This document shows, piece after piece, positions 7,347 through 14,932 of a stretch of DNA of 40,274 bases. Positions within the stretch are counted from its first letter, which is position 1, and each line of letters starts with the position of its first letter. Source of the stretch: JBBQED01 sp038320345 (GTDB taxonomy: Bacteria > Bacteroidota > Bacteroidia > AKYH767-A > OLB10); NCBI GenBank assembly GCA_038320345.1, contig JBBQED010000025.1, positions 1 to 40,274 on the forward strand. Direction: 5' to 3'. The position numbers were made by a program, and so were the translations under genes. The notes below the pieces were generated by a model. The model searched no databases and was not told the DNA's origin. It worked only from the letters and a program-made list of their open reading frames with translations.

Positions 7347-7922
7347 ATGAATCACCGCTTAGCCATCTTCGCTTCAGGCTTCGGCAGTAATGCTGATGCT
7401 ATCTGTGAATACTTTAAAGATCATTCAAGTGTTAAAGTGGAATTGATCCTTTGCGATCGTAAAGAAGCTGGAGTTTTTAAAGTAGCTCAAAACCATCAAG
7501 TACCCTCCATTTATTTAGATCCCTTGCTGATTAAAAATCCAGATGCAATTGTAAACATTCTCAAAGAACATCAAATTACTTTTATCATTTTAGCTGGATT
7601 CTTAAAACTCATTCCGAAAGAAATGGTAGAAGTTTACCGAGGAAGAATCATCAATATTCATCCTGCACTGTTACCTAAATTTGGTGGCAAAGGAATGTAT
7701 GGTAGCAAGGTACACGAAGCCGTAGCTGCCGCTGGTGAAACTGAAACTGGTATCACCATCCATGAAGTAAATGAGCATTATGATGAAGGTGATATTATTT
7801 TTCAAGCAAAAACAGCAATCGAAGTGAGCGATTCCCCACAACGCATCGCCGAAAAAATTCATGCGTTAGAAAAAGATTTTTTTCCACGCATCATCGAACA
7901 ACAATTACTGAAAGCTCAATAA
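7347..7922 (+). CDS. purN: Phosphoribosylglycinamide formyltransferase (GART)
   Basis: The enzyme transfers a formyl group from 10-formyl-tetrahydrofolate to GAR, the third step of purine synthesis. The 191-residue protein has the phosphate-binding SGFGSN loop (10-15), the family motif IINIHPALLPKFGGKGMYG with catalytic N103 and H105, and ETGITIHEVNEHYDEGDII with D146 in the place of the catalytic Asp. Length is normal. It is monocistronic, faces dxs tail to tail with only 22 bases between the stops, and has no other purine gene beside it. Confidence 0.96.
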   Translation: MNHRLAIFASGFGSNADAICEYFKDHSSVKVELILCDRKEAGVFKVAQNHQVPSIYLDPLLIKNPDAIVNILKEHQITFIILAGFLKLIPKEMVEVYRGRIINIHPALLPKFGGKGMYGSKVHEAVAAAGETETGITIHEVNEHYDEGDIIFQAKTAIEVSDSPQRIAEKIHALEKDFFPRIIEQQLLKAQ

Positions 7923-7944
7923 ACAAGACTAAATATTTTTTAGA

Positions 7945-9870
7945 TCAAGAAACTGTTGCAACCGAAGATCCGATCAATTGCCGCACATTTTCTGCGATAG
8001 CTTTTGCATCAAAATGACATTCGTTATACAGTTCTTTCTGCTCTCCATGTTCTATCCAATGATCAGGAATTCCTAGGCGTACGATCTGTGCTGAATAATG
8101 ATGATCCACCATAAATTCTGCTACTGCACTTCCAAATCCTCCCTGTAAACATCCATCCTCCACAGTAATAATTTTTCCGAACTCACTAAAAATTTCGTGC
8201 AACAAAGCAGTATCTAATGGTTTCACAAAACGCATATCATAATGTGCCGGATATAATCCTTCTATGGCCAGTTGATCGCAAGCGTCGACTGCAAAATTTC
8301 CCGGATGACCAATCGTCAAGATTGCAACTTTTTCTCCTCCACGTAACTTCCTTCCTTTCCCAACTGGAATTGCAGCAAATGGTTTTCTCCAATCGGTCAT
8401 CACACCATTTCCTCTCGGATAACGGATCGAAAACGGACCCATGTTAGGATGTTGTGCTGTGTACATCAGATTTCTTAACTCCTGCTCATTCATCGGAGCA
8501 GAAACAATCATATTCGGAATACATCTGAAATAAGCAAGATCAAAAACACCATGATGTGTTGGTCCATCGGCACCCGCCAAACCTCCACGGTCTAAACAAA
8601 ATACAACATTTAAATTCTGCAACGCAACATCATGCACTACTTGATCATAGGCACGCTGCATAAACGAAGAATAAATATTGCAAAACGGAATCATACCCTG
8701 TGTCGCCATTCCTGCAGAAAATGTTACAGCATGCTGTTCAGCAATCCCTACATCAAATGCGCGATCCGGCATAGCTTTCATCATAATGTTCAAGGAACAT
8801 CCGGAAGGCATAGCTGGGGTCACTCCAACAATTTTATTATTCATCTCCGCCAGTTCCACTATCGTATGTCCGAAAACATCCTGATATTTTGGAGGCTGTG
8901 GTTTATCAATGATTGGCTTATAAATTTCTCCGGTAATTTTATCAAAGAGCCCGGGAGCATGCCATTTGGTCTGGTCTTTTTCTGCCAGCTCATAGCCTTT
9001 TCCTTTCACGGTTAAGCAATGTAAAATTTTCGGTCCAGGAATTTTTTTCAGATCATTGAGCACTTTCACCATGTGATTCACATCATGGCCATCGATAGGT
9101 CCGAAATACCGGAATTGCAACGACTCAAACATATTACTCTGCTTGAGCAAAGCACTCTTCATCGCATTCTCTACCTTCTGAGCAATTGCCTGAGCATTCG
9201 GTCCAAATTTGCTAATAAGTCCAAGCATCTTCCACACTTCATCCTTCACCTTATTATAGGTTTGGGAAGTGGTGATATCAGTGAGATATTCTTTCAGGGC
9301 ACCGACGTTAGGGTCGATACTCATGCAATTATCGTTGAGCACTACCAGCAAATTGGAGTTCTCCACGCCGGCATGGTTCAAAGCTTCGAAGGCCATTCCA
9401 GCAGTCATGGCACCATCACCGATTACTGCAATATGCTGACGTTTTTTATCGCCCTTCAAACGGGAAGCCACCGACATCCCCAAAGCCGCTGAAATCGATG
9501 TCGAGGAATGCCCTACACCGAATGTATCATACTCACTCTCAGTACGTTTTGGAAAGCCACTGATCCCTTTATAAATTCGGTTGGTATGAAAAATTTCTCT
9601 TCTGCCAGTCAGGATTTTGTGACCATAAGCCTGATGACCCACATCCCAAACGAGCTGATCATAAGGAGTATTAAAAGCATAATGGAGGGCAACTGTTAGC
9701 TCCACCACTCCTAGGCTAGCCCCAAAATGACCACCGTTAACTGAAACGATATCAATGATATACTGACGCAACTCCTGACTAACTTGACGGAGTTGATCTT
9801 CGTTTAGTTTTCTTAGATCTGAAGGAAACTCAATTTTTTCGAGTAAAGGACCGGCTTGCACTTGCTGCAT
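7945..9870 (-). CDS. dxs: 1-deoxy-D-xylulose-5-phosphate synthase
   Basis: This thiamine-diphosphate enzyme condenses pyruvate with glyceraldehyde 3-phosphate, the first step of the MEP isoprenoid pathway, and also feeds thiamine and pyridoxal synthesis. The 641-residue protein has HFGASLG (48-54), the ThDP/Mg motif GDGAMTAGMAFEALNHAG starting at 151 with VVLNDN about 30 residues on, the pyrimidine-domain EQHAV with catalytic E378, and the DRGGLAGADGPTHHG segment. The C-terminal transketolase domain (about 500-625) is complete. The start is ATG at 9868-9870, 20 bases after a TAACTTTG promoter motif. Confidence 0.98.
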   Translation of the reverse strand: MQQVQAGPLLEKIEFPSDLRKLNEDQLRQVSQELRQYIIDIVSVNGGHFGASLGVVELTVALHYAFNTPYDQLVWDVGHQAYGHKILTGRREIFHTNRIYKGISGFPKRTESEYDTFGVGHSSTSISAALGMSVASRLKGDKKRQHIAVIGDGAMTAGMAFEALNHAGVENSNLLVVLNDNCMSIDPNVGALKEYLTDITTSQTYNKVKDEVWKMLGLISKFGPNAQAIAQKVENAMKSALLKQSNMFESLQFRYFGPIDGHDVNHMVKVLNDLKKIPGPKILHCLTVKGKGYELAEKDQTKWHAPGLFDKITGEIYKPIIDKPQPPKYQDVFGHTIVELAEMNNKIVGVTPAMPSGCSLNIMMKAMPDRAFDVGIAEQHAVTFSAGMATQGMIPFCNIYSSFMQRAYDQVVHDVALQNLNVVFCLDRGGLAGADGPTHHGVFDLAYFRCIPNMIVSAPMNEQELRNLMYTAQHPNMGPFSIRYPRGNGVMTDWRKPFAAIPVGKGRKLRGGEKVAILTIGHPGNFAVDACDQLAIEGLYPAHYDMRFVKPLDTALLHEIFSEFGKIITVEDGCLQGGFGSAVAEFMVDHHYSAQIVRLGIPDHWIEHGEQKELYNECHFDAKAIAENVRQLIGSSVATVS

Positions 9871-9890
9871 GAAGCGTTCTATTAAGAGGA

Positions 9891-9898
9891 CAAAGTTA
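9891..9898 (-). promoter_or_regulatory. -7 element of the dxs promoter
   Basis: On the minus strand TAACTTTG fits the Bacteroidetes TAnnTTTG consensus 20 bases before the dxs ATG. The -33 position has only TTTC (9911-9914). Confidence 0.5.
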
Positions 9899-10028
9899 GG
9901 TATTCAGGAGGAAACGGCATTCATCGTTCCTTAGTGTTTTGTTAACTCCCATTTAACACATGAACCGATAAAATGTTTAATACACTCTTAACTCTTCTGA
10001 AATTCACTCTGATTTTCGAAATTTCAGG

Positions 10029-10059
10029 TTTGACAATCCACCCGAAAGCACTTCCTTTG
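10029..10059 (+). promoter_or_regulatory. Promoter of asnS
   Basis: TTTG (10029-10032), 19 bases, then TTCCTTTG (10052-10059), one base off the TAnnTTTG consensus. This leaves a leader of roughly 75 bases. The 12-mer AAATTTCAGGTT at 10019-10030 also occurs in front of lysS (16560-16571). Confidence 0.5.
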
Positions 10060-10063
10060 CAGC

Positions 10064-10117
10064 CCTGATCCGGAGAGGTTCAGGTGGGAGAAATCCAGCT
10101 TGTCAACTCTCCTGATC
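10064..10117 (+). promoter_or_regulatory. asnS leader with mutually exclusive hairpins
   Basis: Hairpin A pairs CCTGA (10064-10068) with TCAGG (10080-10084), with CC/GG inside. Hairpin B pairs TCAGG (10080-10084) with a second CCTGA (10112-10116), supported by GAG (10088-10090) / CTC (10107-10109). Both use the same TCAGG, so only one can form. The arrangement resembles a switch, but no known riboswitch class is recognised and no T-run follows. Confidence 0.4.
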
Positions 10118-10139
10118 GCTAAATATATACACTTCCGTT

Positions 10140-11525
10140 ATGGAACATCAGTCCGTAAAATCATTACTTCAAGCTTCTGCAATTGGTTCAACTTCCACTG
10201 TAAAAGGGTGGGTGCGCACTAAACGCGGCAATAAAAACGTAGCCTTTATCGCCATTAACGATGGTAGCATCATTCATAATTTACAGGTAGTTGCAAATCC
10301 CGCCGACTTCGACGAAGACCTCCTCAAAAAAATAAATACGGGTGCTTGCATCCGAGCAAAAGGACTCATCGTTGCTTCTCAGGGATCGGGGCAAGCCACA
10401 GAAATGCAGGCTACTGAGTTGGAGTTGTATGGAGAAGCTGATCCTGAAACGTATCCTCTTCAGAAGAAAGGACATACCATGGAATTTCTTCGGGAAATTG
10501 CGCACTTACGTCCTAGGACGAACACCTTTGGTGCAGTATTCCGGATTCGCCATCACATGGCCTTTGCAGTACATAATTTTTTTAATGACCGTGGATTCTT
10601 TTATCTGCACACACCCATTATCACAGGTTCTGATGCAGAAGGTGCAGGGGAAATGTTCAGAGTAAGTACACTCGATGCGAAGAAGCCACCCTTAAATGAG
10701 GAAGGCAAGATTGATTACACTCAAGATTTCTTTGGCAAGGAAACTAACCTCACGGTATCCGGACAATTGGAAGGAGAGTTAGGAGCGATGGCCCTTGGGA
10801 AAATCTATACGTTTGGACCCACCTTCCGTGCAGAAAACTCCAATACTCCACGACATCTTGCGGAGTTTTGGATGATAGAACCTGAAGTAGCATTTAACGA
10901 TCTAAATGATAACATGGATTTGGCAGAAGAGATGTTAAAATATCTCATCAATTATGCGCTAGAAAACTGTTATGATGATCTCGAATTTTTAAATAATCTC
11001 TACGACAAAGAGCTCCTTACGCGATTAAAATCAGTCACCGAAAATGCCTTCAAACGCATGACTTATACGGAAGCTATTGATGTGCTCGTTCCTTTCAATG
11101 AAAAGTTTGAATATAAAGTTGAATGGGGAACAGATTTACAAAAGGAGCATGAGAATTTTCTGGTAAGTCATTTTAAAGGACCAGTCATTCTTACTGATTA
11201 TCCTCGAGGAATCAAGGCATTTTATATGAAGCAAAATGAGGATGGCAAAACAGTAAGAGCCATGGATGTTTTATTCCCATGGATTGGCGAAATCATAGGC
11301 GGATCACAACGAGAAGAGAACCATGATAAACTCTTAACCAGAATGCAGGAGATGCATATTCCCGAGAAGGATATGTGGTGGTATCTAGAAACTAGGAAGT
11401 TCGGAACTTGCCCTCATGCTGGTTTTGGATTAGGATTCGAGCGGCTCGTATTATTTGTGACTGGAATGGGAAATATCCGCGATGTAATTCCATTCCCACG
11501 AACTCCAAAAAATGCGGAATTCTAG
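10140..11525 (+). CDS. asnS: Asparaginyl-tRNA synthetase
   Basis: This class IIb synthetase charges tRNA-Asn. The 461-residue protein has an N-terminal OB-fold anticodon domain (about 15-105, with VKGWVRTKRGNKNVAFI) and a class II core: ITGSDAEGAGEMFRV near residue 160, TVSGQLEGE, motif 2 TFRAENSNTPRHLAEFWMIEPE (split here as FRAENSN and RHLAEFW), and motif 3 GFGLGFERLV near the C-terminus. The QLEGE and RHLAEFW forms favour Asn over Asp. Start ATG 10140-10142. The next gene downstream is rpoN, an order often seen in Bacteroidota. The leader upstream can fold in two ways. Confidence 0.97.
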   Translation: MEHQSVKSLLQASAIGSTSTVKGWVRTKRGNKNVAFIAINDGSIIHNLQVVANPADFDEDLLKKINTGACIRAKGLIVASQGSGQATEMQATELELYGEADPETYPLQKKGHTMEFLREIAHLRPRTNTFGAVFRIRHHMAFAVHNFFNDRGFFYLHTPIITGSDAEGAGEMFRVSTLDAKKPPLNEEGKIDYTQDFFGKETNLTVSGQLEGELGAMALGKIYTFGPTFRAENSNTPRHLAEFWMIEPEVAFNDLNDNMDLAEEMLKYLINYALENCYDDLEFLNNLYDKELLTRLKSVTENAFKRMTYTEAIDVLVPFNEKFEYKVEWGTDLQKEHENFLVSHFKGPVILTDYPRGIKAFYMKQNEDGKTVRAMDVLFPWIGEIIGGSQREENHDKLLTRMQEMHIPEKDMWWYLETRKFGTCPHAGFGLGFERLVLFVTGMGNIRDVIPFPRTPKNAEF

Positions 11526-11677
11526 CAATAATTTATCTTACAACGGTATTTGAAAATAAAAGTAAAAGATTATTCGAGATCAACTTCACGGCTTCGTAAT
11601 CAGCATTCACTTGATTAAAATACCTGTTTGCGGGAATTAATTTGTTTTTAAGTGAGCTTCTTTTAATTTACATGAAT

Positions 11678-11685
11678 TAGATTTG
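11678..11685 (+). promoter_or_regulatory. -7 element of the rpoN promoter (near-leaderless)
   Basis: TAGATTTG fits TAnnTTTG and ends five bases before the ATG at 11691. It overlaps the alternative GTG start at 11685, which argues for the ATG. Confidence 0.45.
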
Positions 11686-11690
11686 TGCAG

Positions 11691-13199
11691 ATGCAACGAC
11701 TAGGCCTACATCAAAAGCTCTTACAAAAGCTTTCTCCTCAACAGATTCAATTGATGAAACTGTTGCAGGTTCCTACGGCTGCACTTGAACAAAGGATCAA
11801 GGAAGAGTTGGAAATGAATCCTGCCCTTGAAGAAGGAAGTCCTGATGATATCGCAGAAGAAATTGAAACCCAGAACGAAGAAGATGATGAGGTTACTACC
11901 GAGGACGATCAGGTGGAGAAGGATGATTATGCAGATGAGGTAGAAACCGATAGCATTAAAAAAGAAGATGATGTAGATATTGCAGATTATATTGAAGACG
12001 ATGATGTTCCTTACTATAAACTGAATGCCAATAATTCTTCGGCTGATGATGAACGACCAGAAACACCCATCACCGTAAGTGTTTCTTATCAGGATAATAT
12101 GTTGGCGCTTTTAGGATTGTTGCCCTTCGACAATCACCATTATTTACTTGCACAACATCTTATTGGAAGTTTAGACGATGATGGCTATTTACGTCGTGAT
12201 TTGGAAGCTATTGTTGATGATCTTGCCTTTACACAAAACATCACCACAACTCCTGAGGAGTTGGAAGAAACGTTAAAAGTAATCCAGACTTTAGATCCTC
12301 CTGGTATCGCAGCACGGGATCTTCGTGAGTGCTTGATGTTGCAACTCGAACGCAAGAAACATGAGCATCATCCCAATGATGTTGCTTATCTAATTGTGAA
12401 AGATTTCATGGAAGAATTTTCCAAGAAACATTACGAAAAGATCCAACGAACCATCAACCTTACTGACGAAGAACTCAAAGACGCTATTCATGAAATCCTG
12501 CTCCTGAATCCTCGTCCGGGAGGAGGATCTGCGGATGATACACGTACTTCACAACAGATCATACCTGATTTTATCATCACGGTTACAGATGGAGAAATAG
12601 AATTAAATCTGAACTCGAAAAATGATCCTGACCTCAGAATTAGTCGTTCTTTTCAGGAAATGTTGCAGAGTTATGCACGCGATAAAAAAAGCAAAGACAC
12701 CAAGGAAGCTGTAGCCTTTATCCGATCAAAAATTGATGCGGCAAAGTGGTTCATCGATGCAATTCGTCAGCGGCAACATACTTTAATCACCACCATGACC
12801 GCCATTCTCAATTATCAGAAGGCTTATTTTATGGAAGGTGATGAAACGGAATTGAAGCCGATGATTCTGAAAGATATTGCGGATATGGTAGGTCTTGATA
12901 TCTCAACAGTATCGAGAGTAGCGAACAGCAAATATGTAGAAACACCCTACGGCACCTTTCTTTTAAAATACTTTTTCTCAGAAGGATTGCAAACCGATAG
13001 TGGTGAAGAAGCTTCTAGTAGAGAAATAAAAAAAATACTTTCAGATGCTATTGGTGGCGAAGACAAACGCAAACCATTGCCGGATGAAAAGCTCGCAGAG
13101 ATGCTTAATGCAAAAGGCTACAACATCGCTCGCCGCACGGTTGCCAAATACCGTGAACAGATGAACATTCCAGTAGCAAGGCTACGTAAAGAACTCTAA
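11691..13199 (+). CDS. rpoN: RNA polymerase sigma-54 factor
   Basis: Sigma-54 directs RNA polymerase to -24/-12 promoters that need an AAA+ activator. The protein (502 residues from this ATG) opens with the activator-interacting region (LLQKLSPQQIQLMKLLQ), has a very acidic linker (about 45-100, many D/E), the core-binding domain (about 110-300), a helix-turn-helix with DIADMVGLDISTVSRVANSK, and the RpoN box ARRTVAKYR at 480-488 near the end. I chose the ATG at 11691 over an in-frame GTG two codons earlier because a promoter motif covers the GTG. It follows asnS after 165 bases. No sigma-54 activator gene is in the window. Confidence 0.97.
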   Translation: MQRLGLHQKLLQKLSPQQIQLMKLLQVPTAALEQRIKEELEMNPALEEGSPDDIAEEIETQNEEDDEVTTEDDQVEKDDYADEVETDSIKKEDDVDIADYIEDDDVPYYKLNANNSSADDERPETPITVSVSYQDNMLALLGLLPFDNHHYLLAQHLIGSLDDDGYLRRDLEAIVDDLAFTQNITTTPEELEETLKVIQTLDPPGIAARDLRECLMLQLERKKHEHHPNDVAYLIVKDFMEEFSKKHYEKIQRTINLTDEELKDAIHEILLLNPRPGGGSADDTRTSQQIIPDFIITVTDGEIELNLNSKNDPDLRISRSFQEMLQSYARDKKSKDTKEAVAFIRSKIDAAKWFIDAIRQRQHTLITTMTAILNYQKAYFMEGDETELKPMILKDIADMVGLDISTVSRVANSKYVETPYGTFLLKYFFSEGLQTDSGEEASSREIKKILSDAIGGEDKRKPLPDEKLAEMLNAKGYNIARRTVAKYREQMNIPVARLRKEL

Positions 13200-13219
13200 C
13201 GGTATCCCTTACCGACAAT

Positions 13220-13852
13220 ATGCAACAGCGACTCTCTCAACTTATCGCAGTGCTTTTACATCCGCTTTTTATGCCATTATACGGTACTTGGATTTTATTG
13301 CATAGTGGTAGTTATTTATCCTATACTACCTCCCCTATATTACAAAGATTTATTTATCTCATTGTATTCGTGAGCACCTATTTGCTTCCTGCATTATCTG
13401 CATGGTTACTCTGGCAGAAGGGTTGGATTGGTTCCATGGAAATGAAAGAAAGAAAAGAACGAAGCGTTCCCTTTTTAGCAGCGTTGGTGTGTTATACAGC
13501 AGGCATTTATCTTCTCTTTAAGCTTCCTGTTCCCCGACTTTTCGGTATCATGGTAGGTGGAGGTGCGCTGGCAATCTTCTGGGCCTTTCTCGTAAATCTA
13601 CGTTGGAAAATAAGTATCCACATGATTGGTATCGGAGGACTGATGGGATTAATGTACGGTTATGCAAGATATTTTCATGTCAGTATGATTTGGCCACTCG
13701 CAATTCTAGCCATACTTTCCGGATTACTTGGCACAGCAAGGTTGATACGCGAAGCGCATTCACCTGCTCAGATTTATACCGGTTTCGTAGGAGGATTTCT
13801 AATTGAATTTGTCTATATCTGGTATATTGTAAATGAAATTTTAGCAAATTGA
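13220..13852 (+). CDS. PAP2-like integral membrane protein
   Basis: The 210-residue protein has about six hydrophobic segments. It starts QLIAVLLHPLFMPLYG and ends with RLIREAHSPAQIYTGFVGG, which recalls the third phosphatase motif of PAP2 proteins (R...H...G). The first two PAP2 motifs are not convincing, so it may be a distant or inactive relative of phosphatidic acid or undecaprenyl pyrophosphate phosphatases. It begins 20 bases after rpoN and is probably co-transcribed. Function is unknown; a role in envelope lipid metabolism is inference. Confidence 0.7.
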   Translation: MQQRLSQLIAVLLHPLFMPLYGTWILLHSGSYLSYTTSPILQRFIYLIVFVSTYLLPALSAWLLWQKGWIGSMEMKERKERSVPFLAALVCYTAGIYLLFKLPVPRLFGIMVGGGALAIFWAFLVNLRWKISIHMIGIGGLMGLMYGYARYFHVSMIWPLAILAILSGLLGTARLIREAHSPAQIYTGFVGGFLIEFVYIWYIVNEILAN

Positions 13853-14014
13853 AATAGATTTTAATACGCTAATTTGTTTCTTGTTGAAGGTTCAATTTTT
13901 TTTGTTTGTTGAAATGTACTGCAGGATGGGGATCATGGAATCTCAAGAAGCTAATGCCAATAAAAATTTATTCGTTACAACTTCAGCTTAAAAATCTAAA
14001 CACTGCACTTTTTT
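13853..14014. other. Intergenic stretch without recognised content
   Basis: AT-rich sequence between the PAP2-like gene and the second structured element. A 21-codon frame (13926-13991) is too short to support. No terminator is visible. Confidence 0.4.
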
Positions 14015-14107
14015 GGGCCAGGGATAGTAGCGGTTACCCCACAGCGCAGCGAGGAGTATGAGCGGATAGCCAGGTGCTCCTGTTGCGAAGCGAACAGGAG
14101 CAGGCCC
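14015..14107 (+). ncRNA. Structured intergenic element, copy 2 (candidate ncRNA)
   Basis: This shares with copy 1 (59-156) the blocks GCCAGGGAT, AGCGG-TACCCC and GCGAGGAGTATGAGCG-A-AGCC. The closing helix here is GGGCC (14015-14019) / GGCCC (14103-14107). The third hairpin is a perfect nine-base stem, GCTCCTGTT (14076-14084) / AACAGGAGC (14093-14101), with loop GCGAAGCG. The insertion between the second and third blocks is shorter than in copy 1, as expected for a variable loop. The fold, not the exact sequence, is kept in the closing helix and third hairpin. Confidence 0.5.
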
Positions 14108-14110
14108 TGA

Positions 14111-14158
14111 CGCAAAGATGGTCAGGGCAAGCTTTAACGCAAAGATGGTCAGGGCAAG
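14111..14158 (+). repeat. Two 21-bp direct repeats, period 27
   Basis: CGCAAAGATGGTCAGGGCAA plus one G occurs at 14111-14131 and 14138-14158. Both copies end in GGTCAGGGCAAG and the first directly follows the structured element. Its CAGGG could pair with the element's CCCTGA (14105-14110). Confidence 0.8.
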
Positions 14159-14313
14159 TGTCCCAAAATAATTTGACGATTTTAAAATGGAAATAAAAAA
14201 TTATTCTGCACACGAATGATGGCTAAAAATATTAGTAGACCCCGCCGCAATCCAGCCCAAAATCTCTTTCTTAGCAAGAACATTTAAATTATGCTTTTAA
14301 TTATCTTTAAAAG

Positions 14314-14838
14314 ATGAAAAATGCGCTTCTACTTTTAATTTTATTGGGAATATTTTCCAATGTAATGGCAACTGAGACTCCAGCAGTGGGGAGTGATCGG
14401 CAATTACTCGTGCAGTTATTGAATGAGAGAAAGGAGAAATTTTCTGACTTCACTAGCTCTTTAGATGAAGCCAGTGGATTTTTCGGGAATCAGACGAAAA
14501 AAGATGTGAAGAAAAGTAATGAAATCCTGAAGGATATTGTCAGGCTTGATAATAAAATGATTTCTATTTTGAATCGCAGAGTAGATTTTAAAACCTACGA
14601 AACCACCACTATGAATTATCAGCAATTGGATTGTGAAAACAAACTTGCTGAATCCAGAACAGCGTTGGATAATCTGATGAAAATTAAAAACTCATTAGCA
14701 ATTGAACGCATTGAGTTGATTAAAAAGATTTGGTTTTATAAGATTCTCTCTTCGATCCTATTGTTAATACTAATAGGATTAATCCTTCGTAAAAAGTTTG
14801 CAGGAAGGTTTATTCTAAAACAAAGGAACAGAGAATAA
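14314..14838 (+). CDS. Membrane-anchored protein with periplasmic coiled coil
   Basis: I do not recognise a family. The 174-residue product has a signal peptide (MKNALLLLILLGIFSNVMA), a charged helical middle (about 25-140) rich in K, E, L and N that is likely a coiled coil, and one transmembrane segment (about 143-160, ILSSILLLILIGLIL) followed by a basic tail RKKFAGRFILKQRNRE that would lie in the cytoplasm. The layout suggests a periplasmic helical domain tethered to the inner membrane. It is a single gene between the structured element and an AT-rich repeat. A TATCTTTA motif just before the ATG may be its promoter. Confidence 0.65.
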   Translation: MKNALLLLILLGIFSNVMATETPAVGSDRQLLVQLLNERKEKFSDFTSSLDEASGFFGNQTKKDVKKSNEILKDIVRLDNKMISILNRRVDFKTYETTTMNYQQLDCENKLAESRTALDNLMKIKNSLAIERIELIKKIWFYKILSSILLLILIGLILRKKFAGRFILKQRNRE

Positions 14839-14865
14839 TTTGTTCTCGATACCTATTAGGATTTG

Positions 14866-14932
14866 CTCCCGCGCATTAGCACATTAAGTTCCGAGCTTAC
14901 CTCGGAACGACCAATTAGCACCTTAGCAAATT
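14866..14932. repeat. AT-rich interspersed repeat with hairpin, copy 2
   Basis: A perfect hairpin GTTCCGAG (14888-14895) / CTCGGAAC (14901-14908) with loop CTTAC is flanked by GCGCATTAGCACATT and AATTAGCACCTTAGC runs. Copy 1 is at about 161-235 on the opposite strand. It abuts the peroxidase gene, and the hairpin might serve as a weak terminator although no T-run follows. Confidence 0.55.

Noticed and set aside
10064..10139. T-box or known amino-acid riboswitch before asnS
   Set aside because: No T-box sequence (such as TGGNACCGCG) and no terminator; only a two-state hairpin is visible, reported as a separate finding.
13926..13991. 21-codon plus-strand frame (MGIMESQEANANKN...)
   Set aside because: Too short, no promoter or conservation evidence visible.
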